A program made the translations under genes and the position numbers. A stretch of 64,000 nucleotides of DNA from Morella rubra. Lineage: Eukaryota; Streptophyta; Magnoliopsida; Fagales; Myricaceae. The notes below the pieces were generated by a model. That model was not told the origin of the DNA. It was given only the letters and a program-made list of their open reading frames with translations, and did no database searches. Positions 1-12,262 of the stretch are shown here, piece by piece. Location: assembly GCA_003952965.2 (NCBI GenBank), contig CM025853.1, positions 433,596 to 497,595 of the forward strand, written 5' to 3'. Positions within the stretch are counted from its first letter, which is position 1. Every line of letters starts with the position of its first letter.

Positions 1-1250
1 CCTTGATCAACTCCAACCACCTCCTCTACCTCATGTTGAGCTCCTTCTGAGTGAAGAAATACTTTAGGCTCTTGTGATCCGTGAATATCTCACATTTTGC
101 TCCATACAGATAATGCCTCCATATCTTCAGAGCAAAACTACCGCCGCTAATTCCAAGTCATGGGTAGGGTAGTTCTCCTCATGACGTTTCAACTGCCGAG
201 ATGCATAGGCAATAACTCTATCCTTCTGCATCAAGATGCAACCCAGTCCTTTCCGAGATGCGTCACTGAAAATCATAAAATCTTCACCCTCAGTGGGCAA
301 GGCCAACACTGGTGCTGTCACCAATCTCTTCTTCAGCTTCTTCTCACATTCTTCAGTCCATACATACTTTGCATCCTTTCCTAGTCAAGGTAGTCAATGG
401 GGCAGCTAACTTAGAAAATCTTCTACAAATCTCCTATAGTACCTCGTTAGTCCCAAGAAACTACGAATCTCATGAACGTTGACCAGCCTCGGCCAATTCA
501 TCACTGCCTCTATCTTGCTTGGGTCCACTGAGATGCCTTGACTTGACACAATGTGCCCCAAAAATGACACTTGCTCCAACCAAAAATCGCATTTAGATAA
601 TTTAGCATACAATTGCTCTTCTCGCAATTTTTGTAGTACCAAGCGTAAATGCTTCTGTGCTCTGGTCAGTCTTTGAATAAATCAAAATATCATCAATAAA
701 AACCACCACAAAACGATCTAAGAACTCCAAAACACTCTATTCATCAAGTTTTAAAAGCAGCAAGTGCATTCGTCAATCCAAACGGCAACTAAAAACTCAA
801 AGTGACCATATCGAGTCCTAAATGCCGACTTCGGGATATCATCCGCCTTGATTCTTAAGTGATGATACCCAGACCCAAATCTATCTTTGAAAAGTCTGCT
901 CCTTAATTGATCGAATAAATCATCAATACGCGGTAATGGGTATTTATTCTTCACTGTCACCTGATTCAGTTCTCTATAGTCTATACACATCCTGAGAGTT
1001 CCCTTCTTCTTTACAAACAACACCGGAGCTCCCCACGTGATACACTGGGTCTAATAAACCCTCGCTCCAAAAAATCCTGCAGCTGGTCTTCAATTCTTTT
1101 AACTCCGTCGGCGCCATACGATACGACGCTTTAGAAATTAGAGCTGTTCCGTATCAGCTCAATCTCAAATTGAATCTCCCTTTCTGGGGGTAAAGGTAAC
1201 TCATCGGGAAATACAAGAAATTCCTTTACTACAAGAATAGAGTCAATTCC
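1..1250 (-). pseudogene. gypsy pol remnant: reverse transcriptase and RNase H
   Basis: Conceptual translation of the minus strand gives three blocks in different frames. 1023-751 carries the start of the reverse transcriptase, with a CIDYRELN motif and [14 protein letters not shown]. Around 710-665 a FIDD sequence stands for the catalytic YxDD box, followed by ILIYS. 642-406 carries the thumb region with FLGHIVS and [14 protein letters not shown]. 324-127 is the start of RNase H, with SDAS supplying the first catalytic Asp and a HDLELAAVV helix. Small indels (for example near 790) and stops break the frame, so it cannot encode an active polyprotein. Confidence 0.88.
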
Positions 1251-1475
1251 ATTTTCTTCCTTCTTCACTTCCACAAAAGACTAAAAATCCTTGGCACCTC
1301 CCAGAATATACTTTTGAGCTGCAAGGCCGATACAACCCGAGGCATTGCTTTTCCTCGAGCACTCTTGTATCTATACTCCTCTCGGCCGGGTATTCTAAAA
1401 ATCACCTCCTTATTAAAACAATCAACTGAAGCATGATATGGGCCAACCAATCCATGCCGAGGATAATATCAAACT

Positions 1476-1805
1476 CTACCATATGCAAAAGATCAAATCT
1501 ACCAGCATAACCACCATTCCTATTGGCATGGGAAAGGCCTTAACTACCCAGTCACATATCTTCGATACCCCTACCGGAGTGGCTACCTCCAATACTAGTT
1601 CTAAGGGTTCCATCTTTGCCCCACTTAACAAGCCACAATAATAAGAAACAAAGGAATGCGTAGCACTCGAATCAAACAAAACAGCTACAGATCCATGGGG
1701 TAGGAGAAAGGTACCTGACACCACGGCACCAGTTGTCTCTTCTTCCTTGCAGTCAAAGCAAAGACTCGAGCTGGAGCAGTAGTTCGTTGCTGCTTTCCTT
1801 GACAA
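1476..1805 (-). pseudogene. gypsy retropepsin-like protease remnant
   Basis: The minus-strand frame shows a hydrophobic strand followed by LFDSSATHSFVS, the place of the D-[TS]-G-A-T-H-[SN]-F active-site loop of plant Ty3/gypsy proteases. The glycine of the D-S/T-G triad is replaced by serine here, which would be expected to harm catalysis. It lies between the zinc-knuckle region and reverse transcriptase, as usual. Frame breaks on both sides isolate it from gag and pol. Residues up to about 1265 probably belong to the protease-to-RT linker. Confidence 0.75.
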
Positions 1806-2760
1806 GTGGCTCCCTTGCTATTCCTTGCTGGTACTTGGGGCTGCATTCTAGGGGGTCCACTCTGCCTAGTAGGGCAGTCCTGAGCATAGTGGCTCGAACG
1901 ACCACATAAGAAAGCAAGTCCCGTTTACCAAACGACATTCTTGCCCAGGGTGGAACCTCTTACAATGGGGCAAGTCGCTCCTTGATTACCTTCTAAATGG
2001 AACAGTATTCCCTTGGTTCTTCCATTGGTCCCCACTACTACAAACCTCTTGGCTTGAGGCTGATTTCGAGAACTACTTCCTTGCTGAGGGGGACGCTTCT
2101 TCTGTCGGTCATAAAATCCATTCCTCTGAATACTACGCTCCACTAGTCGCTCCTCAATTTAGACTCAATTTGATCAAAGATTCTCGGATGTAGTCCTTCC
2201 TCGAACCTCCGTGCTTTCTTTTCCTTATTAGGAATCAAGTGAGGGGCAAAACGTGACAACTCCATAAATCGAGCTGCATACTCCTCTACAGACATCGACC
2301 CTTGCACCAGAGTAGTAAATTCTCTCGCCTTAGCCTCTCAAGCCAATCTTGGGAAATACCGAGTCAGAAATTTCCTTCTTGAATCTTTCCCAAGTAATCG
2401 GAGCTCCCTAAAGCTCTTGCTCCAGTAGCGCGCTCTTGGATAGCCACCATCTCTTTGCTTCCCCAGACAGCTTATAAGTGGCATACATCACTTTCTGCTC
2501 ATCAGTGCAACCCAACACACTAAACAACTCCCCGATATCCAGAATCCAATTCTCAGCAAACACCGGGTCAGTCTTGCCGTTAAAAATAGCTGGATGCTGA
2601 CGATTAAACTGATCAAAGGAACACCTTTTGGTACGTTCCTCATGGCGGATGGGGTTCTGGTTCATTTGCTGAGCCATGAAACCCGCCAAATTTCGAGCAT
2701 CTCCTCCGCATTGAAGCCAGGGTTTGGCTGTCTTTGATCCCGATTCGGGCTCCCGTCTCC
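1806..2760 (-). pseudogene. gypsy gag remnant with damaged zinc knuckle
   Basis: 2689-2408 contains the retrotransposon gag core, with [21 protein letters not shown] and [11 protein letters not shown], the typical plant Ty3 capsid pattern. The same frame continues upstream of 2689 without a convincing ATG. Downstream, 2143-1925 is the basic linker. Around 1905-1870 is a zinc knuckle with a recognisable second half (C-G-R-S-S-H-Y-A-Q-D-C), but in this frame the first cysteine position reads alanine, so the CCHC box is broken or frameshifted. Several frame changes separate the blocks. Confidence 0.8.
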
Positions 2761-2865
2761 CTCATACTCAGCCACAACTTCCCTGAAAGATAATACCCAT
2801 GTTACGATGACAACTACACTAAAGGGTTTGAGGATCAATGCCTAGGCCTTATTAAATCAACCACC

Positions 2866-2878
2866 CTTTGATACCAAC
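2866..2878 (-). other. primer binding site of the gypsy element
   Basis: Read on the minus strand the bases are TTGGTATCAAAGG, which pairs with the 3' end of initiator tRNA-Met (consensus TGGTATCAGAGC) with a mismatch. It abuts the inner edge of the LTR at about 2879, where the canonical TG/CA terminus appears to have mutated to TA. Confidence 0.75.
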
Positions 2879-4399
2879 TATCACGCCTCATGCTAGTACT
2901 TACCCCCTAGGCTCTCCTATAGTAATGGAATGCACACAAGCGGGGATTACTGCACGAATTAATCCTATAAAGGCCTGATAACTGGCTTTAAAAAAGCTTA
3001 GCATAAACTGTAAGAGAAAATTTTTCCACTAGTGCGTTTTACAAAGAACAAAATCCTTCACGATGATACAATAGTAAGAGAAAGTAAGTACAAAAGTGGA
3101 AGCTGTCTACAGCTTTCCATCCTACAACAATTGACTGGAACACAATATACACTAACTAAACCAAACAGCAACTACAACTGATATCTATTCGATCCTTAAC
3201 TCAGTGTCGGAGGTTAGGTCATAATTTTATTGTCCTCGATACCCTCTACCGGCGGCGTTGGTGGAGGAGGGACTTCATACAAAAGAGCCGGGTCAAATCA
3301 ACTAGCTCAAAATCCTTAACTAAGGGAACTAGATTGTCGGAGGCTCCTTGAGGTACCATTGGGGCACGTACCCCACGTAAACCTCGAACAAATCAATGAA
3401 AAATGTCCAAATTGTCATCACTAGAATATATGGGTCAACATCCAAAAGCTCTCGCTCATAAAGGTCAACATCTGTTACGTCCGAGGCCCACAGCCATAGC
3501 GGTACATACAAGAAAATTAAACAAATAAAGGGGTGAGTCCTACTGACTCAGTAAGGGGAGAAAAGGGACATGTCATGAACAATTATAAGCATGTCAATAA
3601 TAAGAATTAAGCATTGATAAAAATAAACAGGATAACAATGTATGATCGATGCAATGCAGGAATGATGCATCTGTTTCCCGGTCATTTCACTCTCTTTCTT
3701 ACTTTCTTTCTTTTCCTTTCTTTCTTTCCTTTCTTTATTTTCCTTTCTTTCATTCCTTGTATGTAAGGTGTCATTTCTGTCTCTCTGTTTAACCCCTAGA
3801 GTCTGGGTTGTGCATCCCTCCTCTTCTCTGGGACTGTCCGTGCCCAGCACCAGGACCCTGTCAAGCGTATATTGTTTCACGCCAGGGATACCAACCACTT
3901 CTTTCAGTGGTGGCTTGCACTATCCCACTGTGGTACCGTCACCTGTCATAGGACCACCTCTGGGTATGGGTTTCATTTTGTCATTCTGTTATTAGATTCC
4001 CCACACCCATGACATGACCCATGACATGATGATGCAACATGTATCATATGCTTCATTGATAATCAAGTAATCAAAAACGATCAATAGATTTCATATAGCA
4101 TATAAAATAAAGCACAATAATTTCATAGTAACCTTTCTTAATCCTCAAATGGCCGGGTCTATTCTTCATTAAAAAGCCTAATTTTTCTATTTCATGTGAT
4201 GTTCATGTGCTATAATTAGTCAATCTAACATCTAAGTCATCATGGCTGAAACGATATAAACACCACATACTGTAATAGGCAAGTCCAACAACTTATACGG
4301 TTGGATTTTTTTATTTTATTTTATTTTATTTCTAAACCCACTAAGGACCGGCTATTCAAGAAGAAGCTCAAGGATTTTAGGGCCCTTGACTATTTCCAA

Positions 4400-4615
4400 A
4401 AGAAAAAGACTTCCCGCGCACATAAAGAAAAGTCTTCCCGAGCATATATAAAAAAATCTTTCCAAGCATGCACAAAAATCTTCCCAGGCATATAAAGAAA
4501 TCTTCTCAGACATATAAAAAAATCTTCCCAGACATATAAAGAAAAGTCTTCTCGAGCATAAAAGAAAAAAAAGTCTTCCTGGGCATATATAAACAAAATC
4601 GTCCTGGGCATATCA
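4400..4615. repeat. tandem array of about 28-base units
   Basis: Seven or eight degenerate units follow the pattern aagtcttcccgagcatata plus an A-rich stretch. They differ at one or a few positions each (cccgagcat, cccaggcat, cccagacat, cctgggcat). The array lies inside the gypsy LTR. Confidence 0.8.
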
Positions 4616-5559
4616 TTTATTCAAGACCCCTTTCTCTCAAAAGCTGAATCTGGCCCCAGGTGGTCACCAAAGTCTTTTGGCCCTTTCTCTTATAAGCCCT
4701 TCGCATGTTTTTGTTTGGTTTGATTCCAACACAAGTAACCATAATGGATTGCTTTTCTTTTCCCATCTCATGACAAAAGTCACACGTACACATGGGAGAA
4801 ATCCATCTTTCAACGCATATACAAACTTTTATAACTTCTAGCTCATGAGATGAAATCCTACAAGATCTAAATAGAAAGAACTTATTTTGTCTACCATGAT
4901 CTCTTCCTTTTATTCATAACTAAACACCCCAATACCCCTGTTAAAGACAAATTCTACATTCTTACCTTAGTTCATTGTTGTACTGCTTTCTTGGATGATT
5001 AAGACACCTAAAAATAGCAAGACACCAAGTTAGAAAAAGAAAGACAAAAGCTGCTAAGAAGAAAAGTGCAAGCCAAACTACCTCACTTTCTCTCAACTTT
5101 CTCGCAATCTCCTCCTTTTTTCTTTGGTCTCTTCTTCCTCTTCTCCTTCGATCAATCTCTTTGTTCACCAGTTGTTTCACGACACTTTCCCTCCATTTCT
5201 CTTTCAGTCAAATGAAGTTTCTCTCCTAATGTCGTTATCAGTTTTAACCTAGTAAATATCTCTTAAGTAGAACTAATTAACGGTGAATTCTCCCTGACCA
5301 ATCTACACTCCCTAAGCTAGCGATCTAGACAATCATTATAAATCAGGTCGTACCCATTCATAAGCAGCCACCTCTCTCCATATCTCACGTATCTATTGAC
5401 AAGCAACGAATTAAATATGTGCCAATGACAAAACTCCATCTAAGTGACCAGATAAAATATGGTAAGAGTGCATTTAATGCACACCATATGGTTAAGGCAC
5501 GTAAAAAAAGATAACATGAAAAGTAAACTCGGGCATACAGGGCTCTGTCATCCCGAGAC

Positions 5560-6010
5560 TAAAAATAAGCCCTGGGTAGTTAGCTCTCAGATACCCCTAG
5601 CATGTAACACTCAGATGCCACGGGCATGTAGCACTCAGATGCCCGGGCATTTAGTATCCAGCCCAGGCCCCGGCATTTAGCTCCCCATACCCAATTACCC
5701 CGGGAAGTTTCACTAGGCACTTAATACTTCATTACCCTGGGCTTCATTCTCAATTACCCCAGGACTTTTCCCCCAGTAGTTATCCCAAGACATCCCGAGC
5801 CATATAGACGGGTAGATCCCCTACCAGGCCTGATCCCAGTCATCTAGGGCAATACTAGGCACCGTACACCCGGGAGCAAGTCTTAAACTCCTGAGAACTA
5901 CTTGGGTCTCCCGGGAATTCAACGCCCCGTTTCTCCGGGAAGTCAACTCCTAGTTACCCCGGCCTAGTGACCCCGAGCATTCAACTCCCAATTGGCTCGG
6001 GATCTTTCCA
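5560..6010. repeat. GC-rich degenerate repeat array in the gypsy LTR
   Basis: Short units built around tagc/ctcagatgcccgggcat and aattaccccggga recur about every 25-35 bases. The composition contrasts with the AT-rich flanks. No coding function is apparent. Confidence 0.65.
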
Positions 6011-6191
6011 GGATTTTCCCCGGGCACTCCTGGCCTGTCTTGTCAGACCCTATATCCTACCTGCCAAATTACCCCTGTACATGTAAGTGCAAAGAAGAAA
6101 AATATCACATGAGCACATCTTATAACTTATATCTTTTACATAAACAGATATGATATTAAACAGGTGGAATAAACAAGGGAAGGGTGTTACA

Positions 6192-7430
6192 GTCTCGTGA
6201 AAAACCAATAGGGCCTTTTTGTCCATTGCGTTGTTTCTAGAAGGAAATTAGAAAGTGATTGCTAATCTGGTACCTTGAGGTTAACGTGTGGCTTCCTTAA
6301 GGGTATTCTTGTCATTTTCCTTGTATCTAGAAGAAATGGAAGGAGCTAGAGTTTGTTGTGAGGCTTCACGCGTGAAAATGAAGAATTGACACAATATAAT
6401 TGCCTCTCAAACAAATACGCCTAGATCTGGCCGTTTCCATTTTTCTTCATCTTTCTCCCTCTAAAGAAAATTTTCTCGAAGAAAGTGCACTGATTCTTAG
6501 TTGTTCTTGTGGAAAGCTTGAGGTTGCTAAAATGGTGAAAGCAGATCAGATTTGAGGGAGGTTTTGTTTCGTTTTTTTGTTTCGTTTTGTTGATCATTGA
6601 CACTTGATTTCTTGGATTGTCTGAGGCTTCCAGAGGTTCTGGAAGTGTATTTGCTGGAGGTTCCAACGTTGGGCATTGATCGCACAAGGGTTGTGTGGAT
6701 CGATCAATCCGGTTGAATCTTGGTTTCAAATGGTCATGGAGTTCCATGATTATTAAATCTGAATCGAGTTGGTTTGGGTAAAATTAACAATGTTCAGATT
6801 AGCTAGATTGCGGAATCTATTGATCACTATGTTATCTCATTTGAAAATAGTGGATTTAAAACCATATTCAGCCCAGAGAGTTTTTCTCTTTTGAAAAAGT
6901 TCTTCAAAAGGGTTTCTCTTCGTCACCATATCATGTGTCGTGTGATTGAGTATTTCTTCTTTGTTTTATTTGTATAATATTAACCATTCTTATGATTAGT
7001 GTGCTTAGAATATCGTTCTTGAAAATATTGAATAATCTGGTTTAAGAAGGTTGAAGACAAAAGTATAACGAGCTTCTATTAAAATCTGTATTAACTTGTA
7101 TTGCATGTATCAAGAAAATTGATTGCATATCAATTGAGTTTGTGAATCTGAAATTTACTATTTTTACAAGTTGAAGTTACTTCTGAGTCACTTGCAGTTT
7201 CTTCAGATTACCCTGTTTTACAGATTCGTGTTTAATTGTTTTTCTGTTTATATTTTCATATCTGGTGGTTAATTAGGACTTTGAATATTGAGAGAATTGT
7301 GTTTGATTTGATTTATTGAGAATAGTTTTAAGTTTTAAAAAAAAAGTTAATTGATAATTTTTAAATATACCTATTCACCCCCCCCCCCCTAAGGTATTTT
7401 CCACATAAGTTGGTCTAAATAGATTGTTCA
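6192..7430 (+). repeat. probable remnant of a copia-type LTR
   Basis: No gene is visible; a frame at 6421-6747 (minus) resembles nothing I recognise. From about 6850 the sequence has the layout of a copia LTR 3' half: a cttcgtcaccatatc/gtgtgattgag block, then AT-rich DNA, ending in a C-rich run at 7377-7389 near ctattcaccccc, which is typical just before the LTR end of this group. The identity is inferred from layout only. Confidence 0.4.
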
Positions 7431-7951
7431 GATTTGTGCTTCAATATTGATGAGTTTTTCTCTATTCTTCCTCTAAATATCTATGTAACCTTCATGGTGT
7501 TGAAGGCGTGCTGAAGAACAAGGTTTGTTCGTGAAGAATCATAAGAAGATCCTCAAAGGTCTGAGGGAATGCCGCACGGAGAGGGTCTAACTATGGATGC
7601 TTAGATTATTACATCAGGGTTGTCAGAGTCAAGCAACTGGGGTTGCCCGTGTCTGAATCACTGTTTGTAAGGTTTTCTTCTTAGTGGATTCTAGGTGGCT
7701 GCTAGCCCGGAGTGTTTTTCCTTTGAATGGTATTTCAAAGGTTTTCACTTCGTCGCCAAATCCTTGTCTCTTTGTGTGATTGAAGTTTGTTTTAATTTTC
7801 CGCTGCTTATTTGTTGATTGAGTTGATTATTATGCATATCTAGGCTGAACAATTTTAGAACATATTTTTAAAATTGTTATTGATTTGTTAATTAGAGAAA
7901 AACACGTATTCACCCCTTCTAAGTGTTATTAGGGTCTAAACTAAATTTTTC
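7431..7951 (+). repeat. truncated LTR of copia family 1
   Basis: From agatttgtgcttcaatattg to the terminal tttttca this matches the 3' half of the LTRs at 19053-20062 (reverse strand) and 36118-37092. The 5' half is missing. Its right end sits directly in kinase exon 6 of GH18-RLK unit 0, so the insertion (or a recombination using it) removed the 5' part of that gene. Confidence 0.85.
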
Positions 7952-7952
7952 A

Positions 7953-8447
7953 ATATACTCTATCAAATCTGACATTTATAGCTTTGGAATTCTGCTTCTC
8001 TAAATTATTGGTGGACTGTTTGTTACTATGGGCCGGATAAGAACCTAAAGCTCCTGGAATATGTAAGCAACCTTAGTACGTAGCATTGCTGAAACAAATG
8101 TGTATTAAAATCTTTCAGTCCCTCAACTAACAGATGGGTAATATGAGCTGTGGAAAGAAGGCAAAGGGATGGACTTTATGGATCCATCTATGGATGACAC
8201 ACTTTCCTCGTTCAAGTTAATTAGATGCCTGCAAATAGCTCTTTTATGCATCCAGGAAGATGCAAATGATAGACCGTCTATGTTGGAAGTTTCCTCAATG
8301 CTAAAAGCTGAAACTGCCGCTCTGATGATTCCGAAACAGCCAGCTTTTTCAAGGCCAAGAGATGAAGGTGAGGGAAATAGATCCACATTGCTGCCAGAAA
8401 TTTATTCGCTAAATGAGGCAACAATATCTGAAATGGAAGCGCGATGA
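7953..8447 (+). pseudogene. GH18 receptor kinase unit 0, 3' remnant (exons 6-7)
   Basis: The remnant starts inside the kinase activation/C-lobe exon (homologous to 24240 onward in unit A), at [11 protein letters not shown]. Within it a codon for the Gln after LLL has become TAA near 8016, and about 13 bases are missing just after IIGG relative to 24300-24320. The splice donor after the LEY codons is kept (GTAAGC at 8062). The last exon (about 8147-8447) begins after an intron whose tctataattccag acceptor has been deleted, and encodes the type 1 kinase tail ending EMEAR and TGA. It is a clear pseudogene, related to units A and B. Confidence 0.88.
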
Positions 8448-10640
8448 GCGTGCAGGCCTTAGTGAAATATATACAGTTTATTATTGAGCAAAATCCTTAA
8501 TTTTCGTCATTATTACTCTTGGACCTGCTACAATATTTGTTCATTCACAACCAATGTAGTGAAATGTCGGTGCTAATACTGTATTTTCTTAATCTACAAA
8601 TAACCTATACTTCTGGACTCTATTTCATGTAATTGGGCAGAATAATTTAGGCTACCATTTATATAGGAAAAATTACATGGGTTGAAAGTCATTAAACACC
8701 TGCCATATTTGAAAAACCCATTTCGGACAATTTCAACACAGGAGCAGAAATTTAAGACACAGCTGCTTTTTTTCCCCTTCTTTTCTTTAATTATCTACAT
8801 GATATAGTCATAAATTGTTTCTTTTTCCAAAAAAAAATAATTTACTTTTTATAATTCTAAAGTACAACTGAAACTATTAAACCACTATACTCGGGACAAT
8901 TTCTTTTAATTTTAAATTAGGAGGTAACTGTTCAATTTTTCTTTAAAAAAAAACACTATTGTGTTGTATAATCTTCATTGTTAGATTTTCGCCACGCGCT
9001 AGTTAAATTGCCAAAAAATAGTAACTGAAGAGAGTCAATTATACGATAAAAATAACTGAAAAATTAAGAGGCACCTAATAATTTTTTTATTTTATTTTAT
9101 TCCAGTACGAAGTAAATATATGTTTTCTATAAAATATACAAAATTCTTCCGATGGAGATTCTTTTTAATTTATTATTTCAATTGGATAATTAACTTAAAA
9201 AGAGAAAGACACAATAACTATAAATGTTTCAAGGTTTATATATTATCATATTTATTTTCTTCAAATTAGAGCATTTAGTTTGAGTAGAAAATATGAAAAA
9301 ATAAAACTGTTTAGTTTACCATTAACGGAATCCCAATTCATTCCTAACCAAACTTGACGTGTTGCCCTTAGGCCAGAACTCCAAACCTTGAAGGTGGGCT
9401 TGGTGGGCTAAACGACCTATCTTAGGCTCATTCGGCTTTATCTAGCCCGGCAAAAGCCCAAACGTTTCAAGCCTATATATGCACGGCTTCTCCAAAGGAT
9501 GGCGCATAACACCCGCACATCTTTGGCATAATGGCATTTTAACCAGAGCAGGGACTGTTAAAAAAAAAAAAAGTCTAGAAAAGTTGAATGACAAGTGAAT
9601 AATTCTCTAGTTGGTTTTTCTTTTTTCCGAGAAAGATAGTCATGAAGTAAAGGTGTGATTGTCCACACAATTTCCTGATGCCAAACATAGCTGGCTTTCT
9701 CCAAGAAAATGCAACCAGTTACCACGGGCTCAGAAGAACATGGGCTCGAGAAAGGTGACAAGCTACCTACTGAGCAGATTTTTCTCAGTAAGGGGAGATG
9801 TATCTGGAAAAATCCAAAAACAACTTTATGAGGGACTATGAAAAATTGTGTTTCCAAAACAACTTTCTGAGGGACTATGAAAAATTGTGGTCAGAACCCA
9901 TAATAGAGTCAGATGAGTCCAAAACTAACGTACAGGGATTGATTTCGATTTGACGACGAGGAAGGTGACAAGTTATTAGAGTGTTCTTTACTCTAAAATT
10001 TTTAGGTACGAAAATTTTTAACAAAATAAATACATTTAAAATTTTTAATTTTTAAATATACACATTTTATTTTTAACAAATCTTAATAAAATAAAAAAAT
10101 TTTAAATTTCAAAAATATTTTCTAAAATTTTGACAAACAAACTCCTTTTTACCAAATTTTCTTTAATAAAAGGAGATGTGTTTGAAAAAGTCCAAAAACA
10201 AAATTCCTATAAAAAAATGTGGTGAGAGATCCATGACAGAGTACTGCAGAAGATGAGTCTTAAAACTAGACGTTTCGGGATTGATTTTGATTTGACGACG
10301 AGGAAGAGGAATTGGATGTTTCGGGTCAATTACAAATACGTACCTAAAGAGGAATCAAAGTATTTTTTTTCTTTTTTTTTTCTTTTCGCATTTGCTGTTG
10401 ATCTCAGACAGACCTCATTATGGCGCACCTACAAAATTGGTTCATGTTTTCAATGATATTGTTTTTCTCTAGCAATTCTCGGGCTTCTATTTTGGAAAGC
10501 TTCAAACCATGCCAGGGAAATGAGTGTTCTTAAATTCTGGGGTGTTCATTGGTGCCAGAGTGTAGCTGCTGTTGTTCTATTGATGGAGTGATGACAGAGT
10601 GCAGTTGCTGTTTGTGCTGTGTTTGGCATGATATTTGTGA
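8448..10640 (+). repeat. duplicated 3' flank of the GH18-RLK unit
   Basis: No gene is seen. The stretch is collinear with 24760-26770 downstream of unit A and, up to about 9880, with 33868-35086 downstream of unit B, so it belongs to the ancestral duplicated segment. It contains a poly-A tract near 9559, a short reverse-strand retroelement remnant near 9600-9720 (see 42377-42691), and an AT-rich insertion at about 9985-10140. That insertion separates two related segments, 9797-9963 and 10171-10310. Confidence 0.75.
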
Positions 10641-10844
10641 TTTTTCTCCTCCAGACTTCTGCGATTTTCGTCCTTGGTGGCTGTTAGGATAGGATGTTCA
10701 GTAGGGCATGTTTATGTCATACCCCGAGTTTTTAAACATCACATACATATTGTTTATGATATCTTGTTTGTTATTAGTAGTGCATTTAGGGACTGCTTAG
10801 TGGCTAAGAGAGATTATTTAGTACTTAAGTTACTAAGTTCGAAA

Positions 10845-11095
10845 CATTGATTAGGACATAATTTAGTGAGAATTAGAGTTCACATGCAACTGAGTTATTG
10901 TTCAAGAGATTGAGGAGTACGCATTGGATCAATTTAAATTTTTAAGCTAGTAGGACCTTTTTGTCTCGAACCTTGATTAGGACCTGATTAAGTGAGATTT
11001 GGAGTTCGCATGCAACTAGGTTGGTGTTCAAAATGTTAAAGAGCTCTTATTGGATCAATTTAATTTTTTAAGCTAGCAGGACGTTTTTGTCTCGA
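10845..11095. repeat. two-copy tandem duplication of about 125 bases
   Basis: Two copies start at about 10845 (cgaaacattgattaggacat) and 10967 (cgaaccttgattaggacctg) and end with the same tttttgtctcgaa sequence. They lie inside the solo LTR. Confidence 0.8.
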
Positions 11096-12102
11096 AAACC
11101 AAACCACATGATTTTTATTCTTTTAATATGTTGGGAGTTATCCACGAGTTATGGTTTAAATTTGGAGACTTTTTATTTTTCAGAAGCAAGTAAGTCGATT
11201 TTTGAATTATGGATAGAAATGAATTATGGATAGAGATGATTAGAAAATTCGGCTAAAATGAATTGTGGATAAGATGAACTAGATAACAAATTATTAAAGC
11301 TAGAAGCACATGACAAATCAAAAAAAGCACGACCAAAAAGGCTAGGACCTAGGTAGCTGAGGTGTCGACCACCGGTGAACCTAGGCGGCGACTCACCAAG
11401 CTATAGGGTGAATTTCAGCCATAGTTTACTCATGCAGCTGCTGGGGTTGCTAGGTGTCAAGGAGGAAATGTAGCCTTTGACTCACCAAAGCTAGCCTAGC
11501 TAGGCCGGACACGTGTCGAATGCAACCGGCTTGTTTTCCTATAAATAGGGGTGGAGACCTTTGAAGACTTACACCATTCCTCTGAATTTGTGAGTTAAAC
11601 GTGAGAGAAAGAGTGAAGTGAAGGAGAAAGAAGGAGGAAATCGATTAGAGAAAATCGAACTCGCTTAGAGGTAAAGTTTAGTTGGTTATCTTTGATTTCG
11701 ATTCAAGTTTTTCAAGATGATTATTGTGAATATCTTGTCTTTATTATTCTAGCATCTCTTGATGTTGATTAGCATTTTTCTATTCTTCTATTGTTCTTGA
11801 TGTTCTTCGTGTTCTTGACGAAGAACAAGCTCGTCCTTTCGAAAAAGTATCATTTTCAAAGTTCGATTCGTTTTCAAGTTGTTTTTCAACTTTGATCCAT
11901 TTCTTTTCAAAATTTCTTCCAAAAGTTGTTTTTCAAAGCTTGAACATATTTCTTTCCTTTTGATTTCAATACTTTTATGTCAAAATTGGTATTTTCTACG
12001 TGGTGATTAAGCTGGTTTTTAACCGAGAAATCAAAGTGTTGTTTTTGCCTTCACAACACTTTCTTTTGAAATGTTTTATAATGTTCTGATGATGGAAACG
12101 AG

Positions 12103-12262
12103 TTAAGGTGTTTTATATCATAAATGAGATGTATGGGTGTTGATATGAGACATGCATACTTAACTTGTACGTTGGAAAGAATATTTGATGTTCAAGTATG
12201 GTTAAGGTGTTGCATATCATGAATGATATGTATGGGCATTGACATGAGACATGCATACTTAA
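12103..12262. repeat. two imperfect repeats of about 65 bases
   Basis: The two copies share ttaaggtgtt, atatcat, gatgtatgggtgttgatatg or its variant, and gagacatgcatacttaac. They are separated by about 40 bases inside the solo LTR. Confidence 0.75.

Larger units (their letters stand above)
1..6191 (-). mobile_element. Ty3/gypsy LTR retrotransposon, 5' part, degenerate
   Basis: Read on the minus strand the order is LTR (6191-2879), primer binding site, gag, aspartic protease, reverse transcriptase and RNase H; the element runs off the left edge of the window, so integrase and the second LTR are not seen. The reading frame is broken several times (adjacent fragments lie in different frames). 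The LTR begins TGTAACACCC when read on the minus strand, which is common in plant Ty3/gypsy elements of the Tekay/Del group; that lineage assignment is inference. No target duplication can be tested because one end is missing. Confidence 0.9.
2879..6191 (-). repeat. 5' LTR of the gypsy element, about 3.3 kb
   Basis: On the minus strand it starts TGTAACACCC (ending at 6191 on the plus strand) and runs to the primer binding site near 2879. It has no convincing coding sequence; the reading frames in it come from low-complexity DNA. It contains a CT-rich tract (3690-3760), an array of AT-rich 28-base units (4400-4615) and a GC-rich array with CCCGGG-like cores (5560-6010). Confidence 0.8.

Noticed and set aside
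4390..4611. Repetitive reading frame in the gypsy LTR as a repeat protein
   Set aside because: It is a translation of tandem 28-base DNA repeats; the opposite strand is open as well, and no known protein matches.
6421..6747. Minus-strand frame as a host gene
   Set aside because: It is a single frame without domains, in DNA with copia LTR character.
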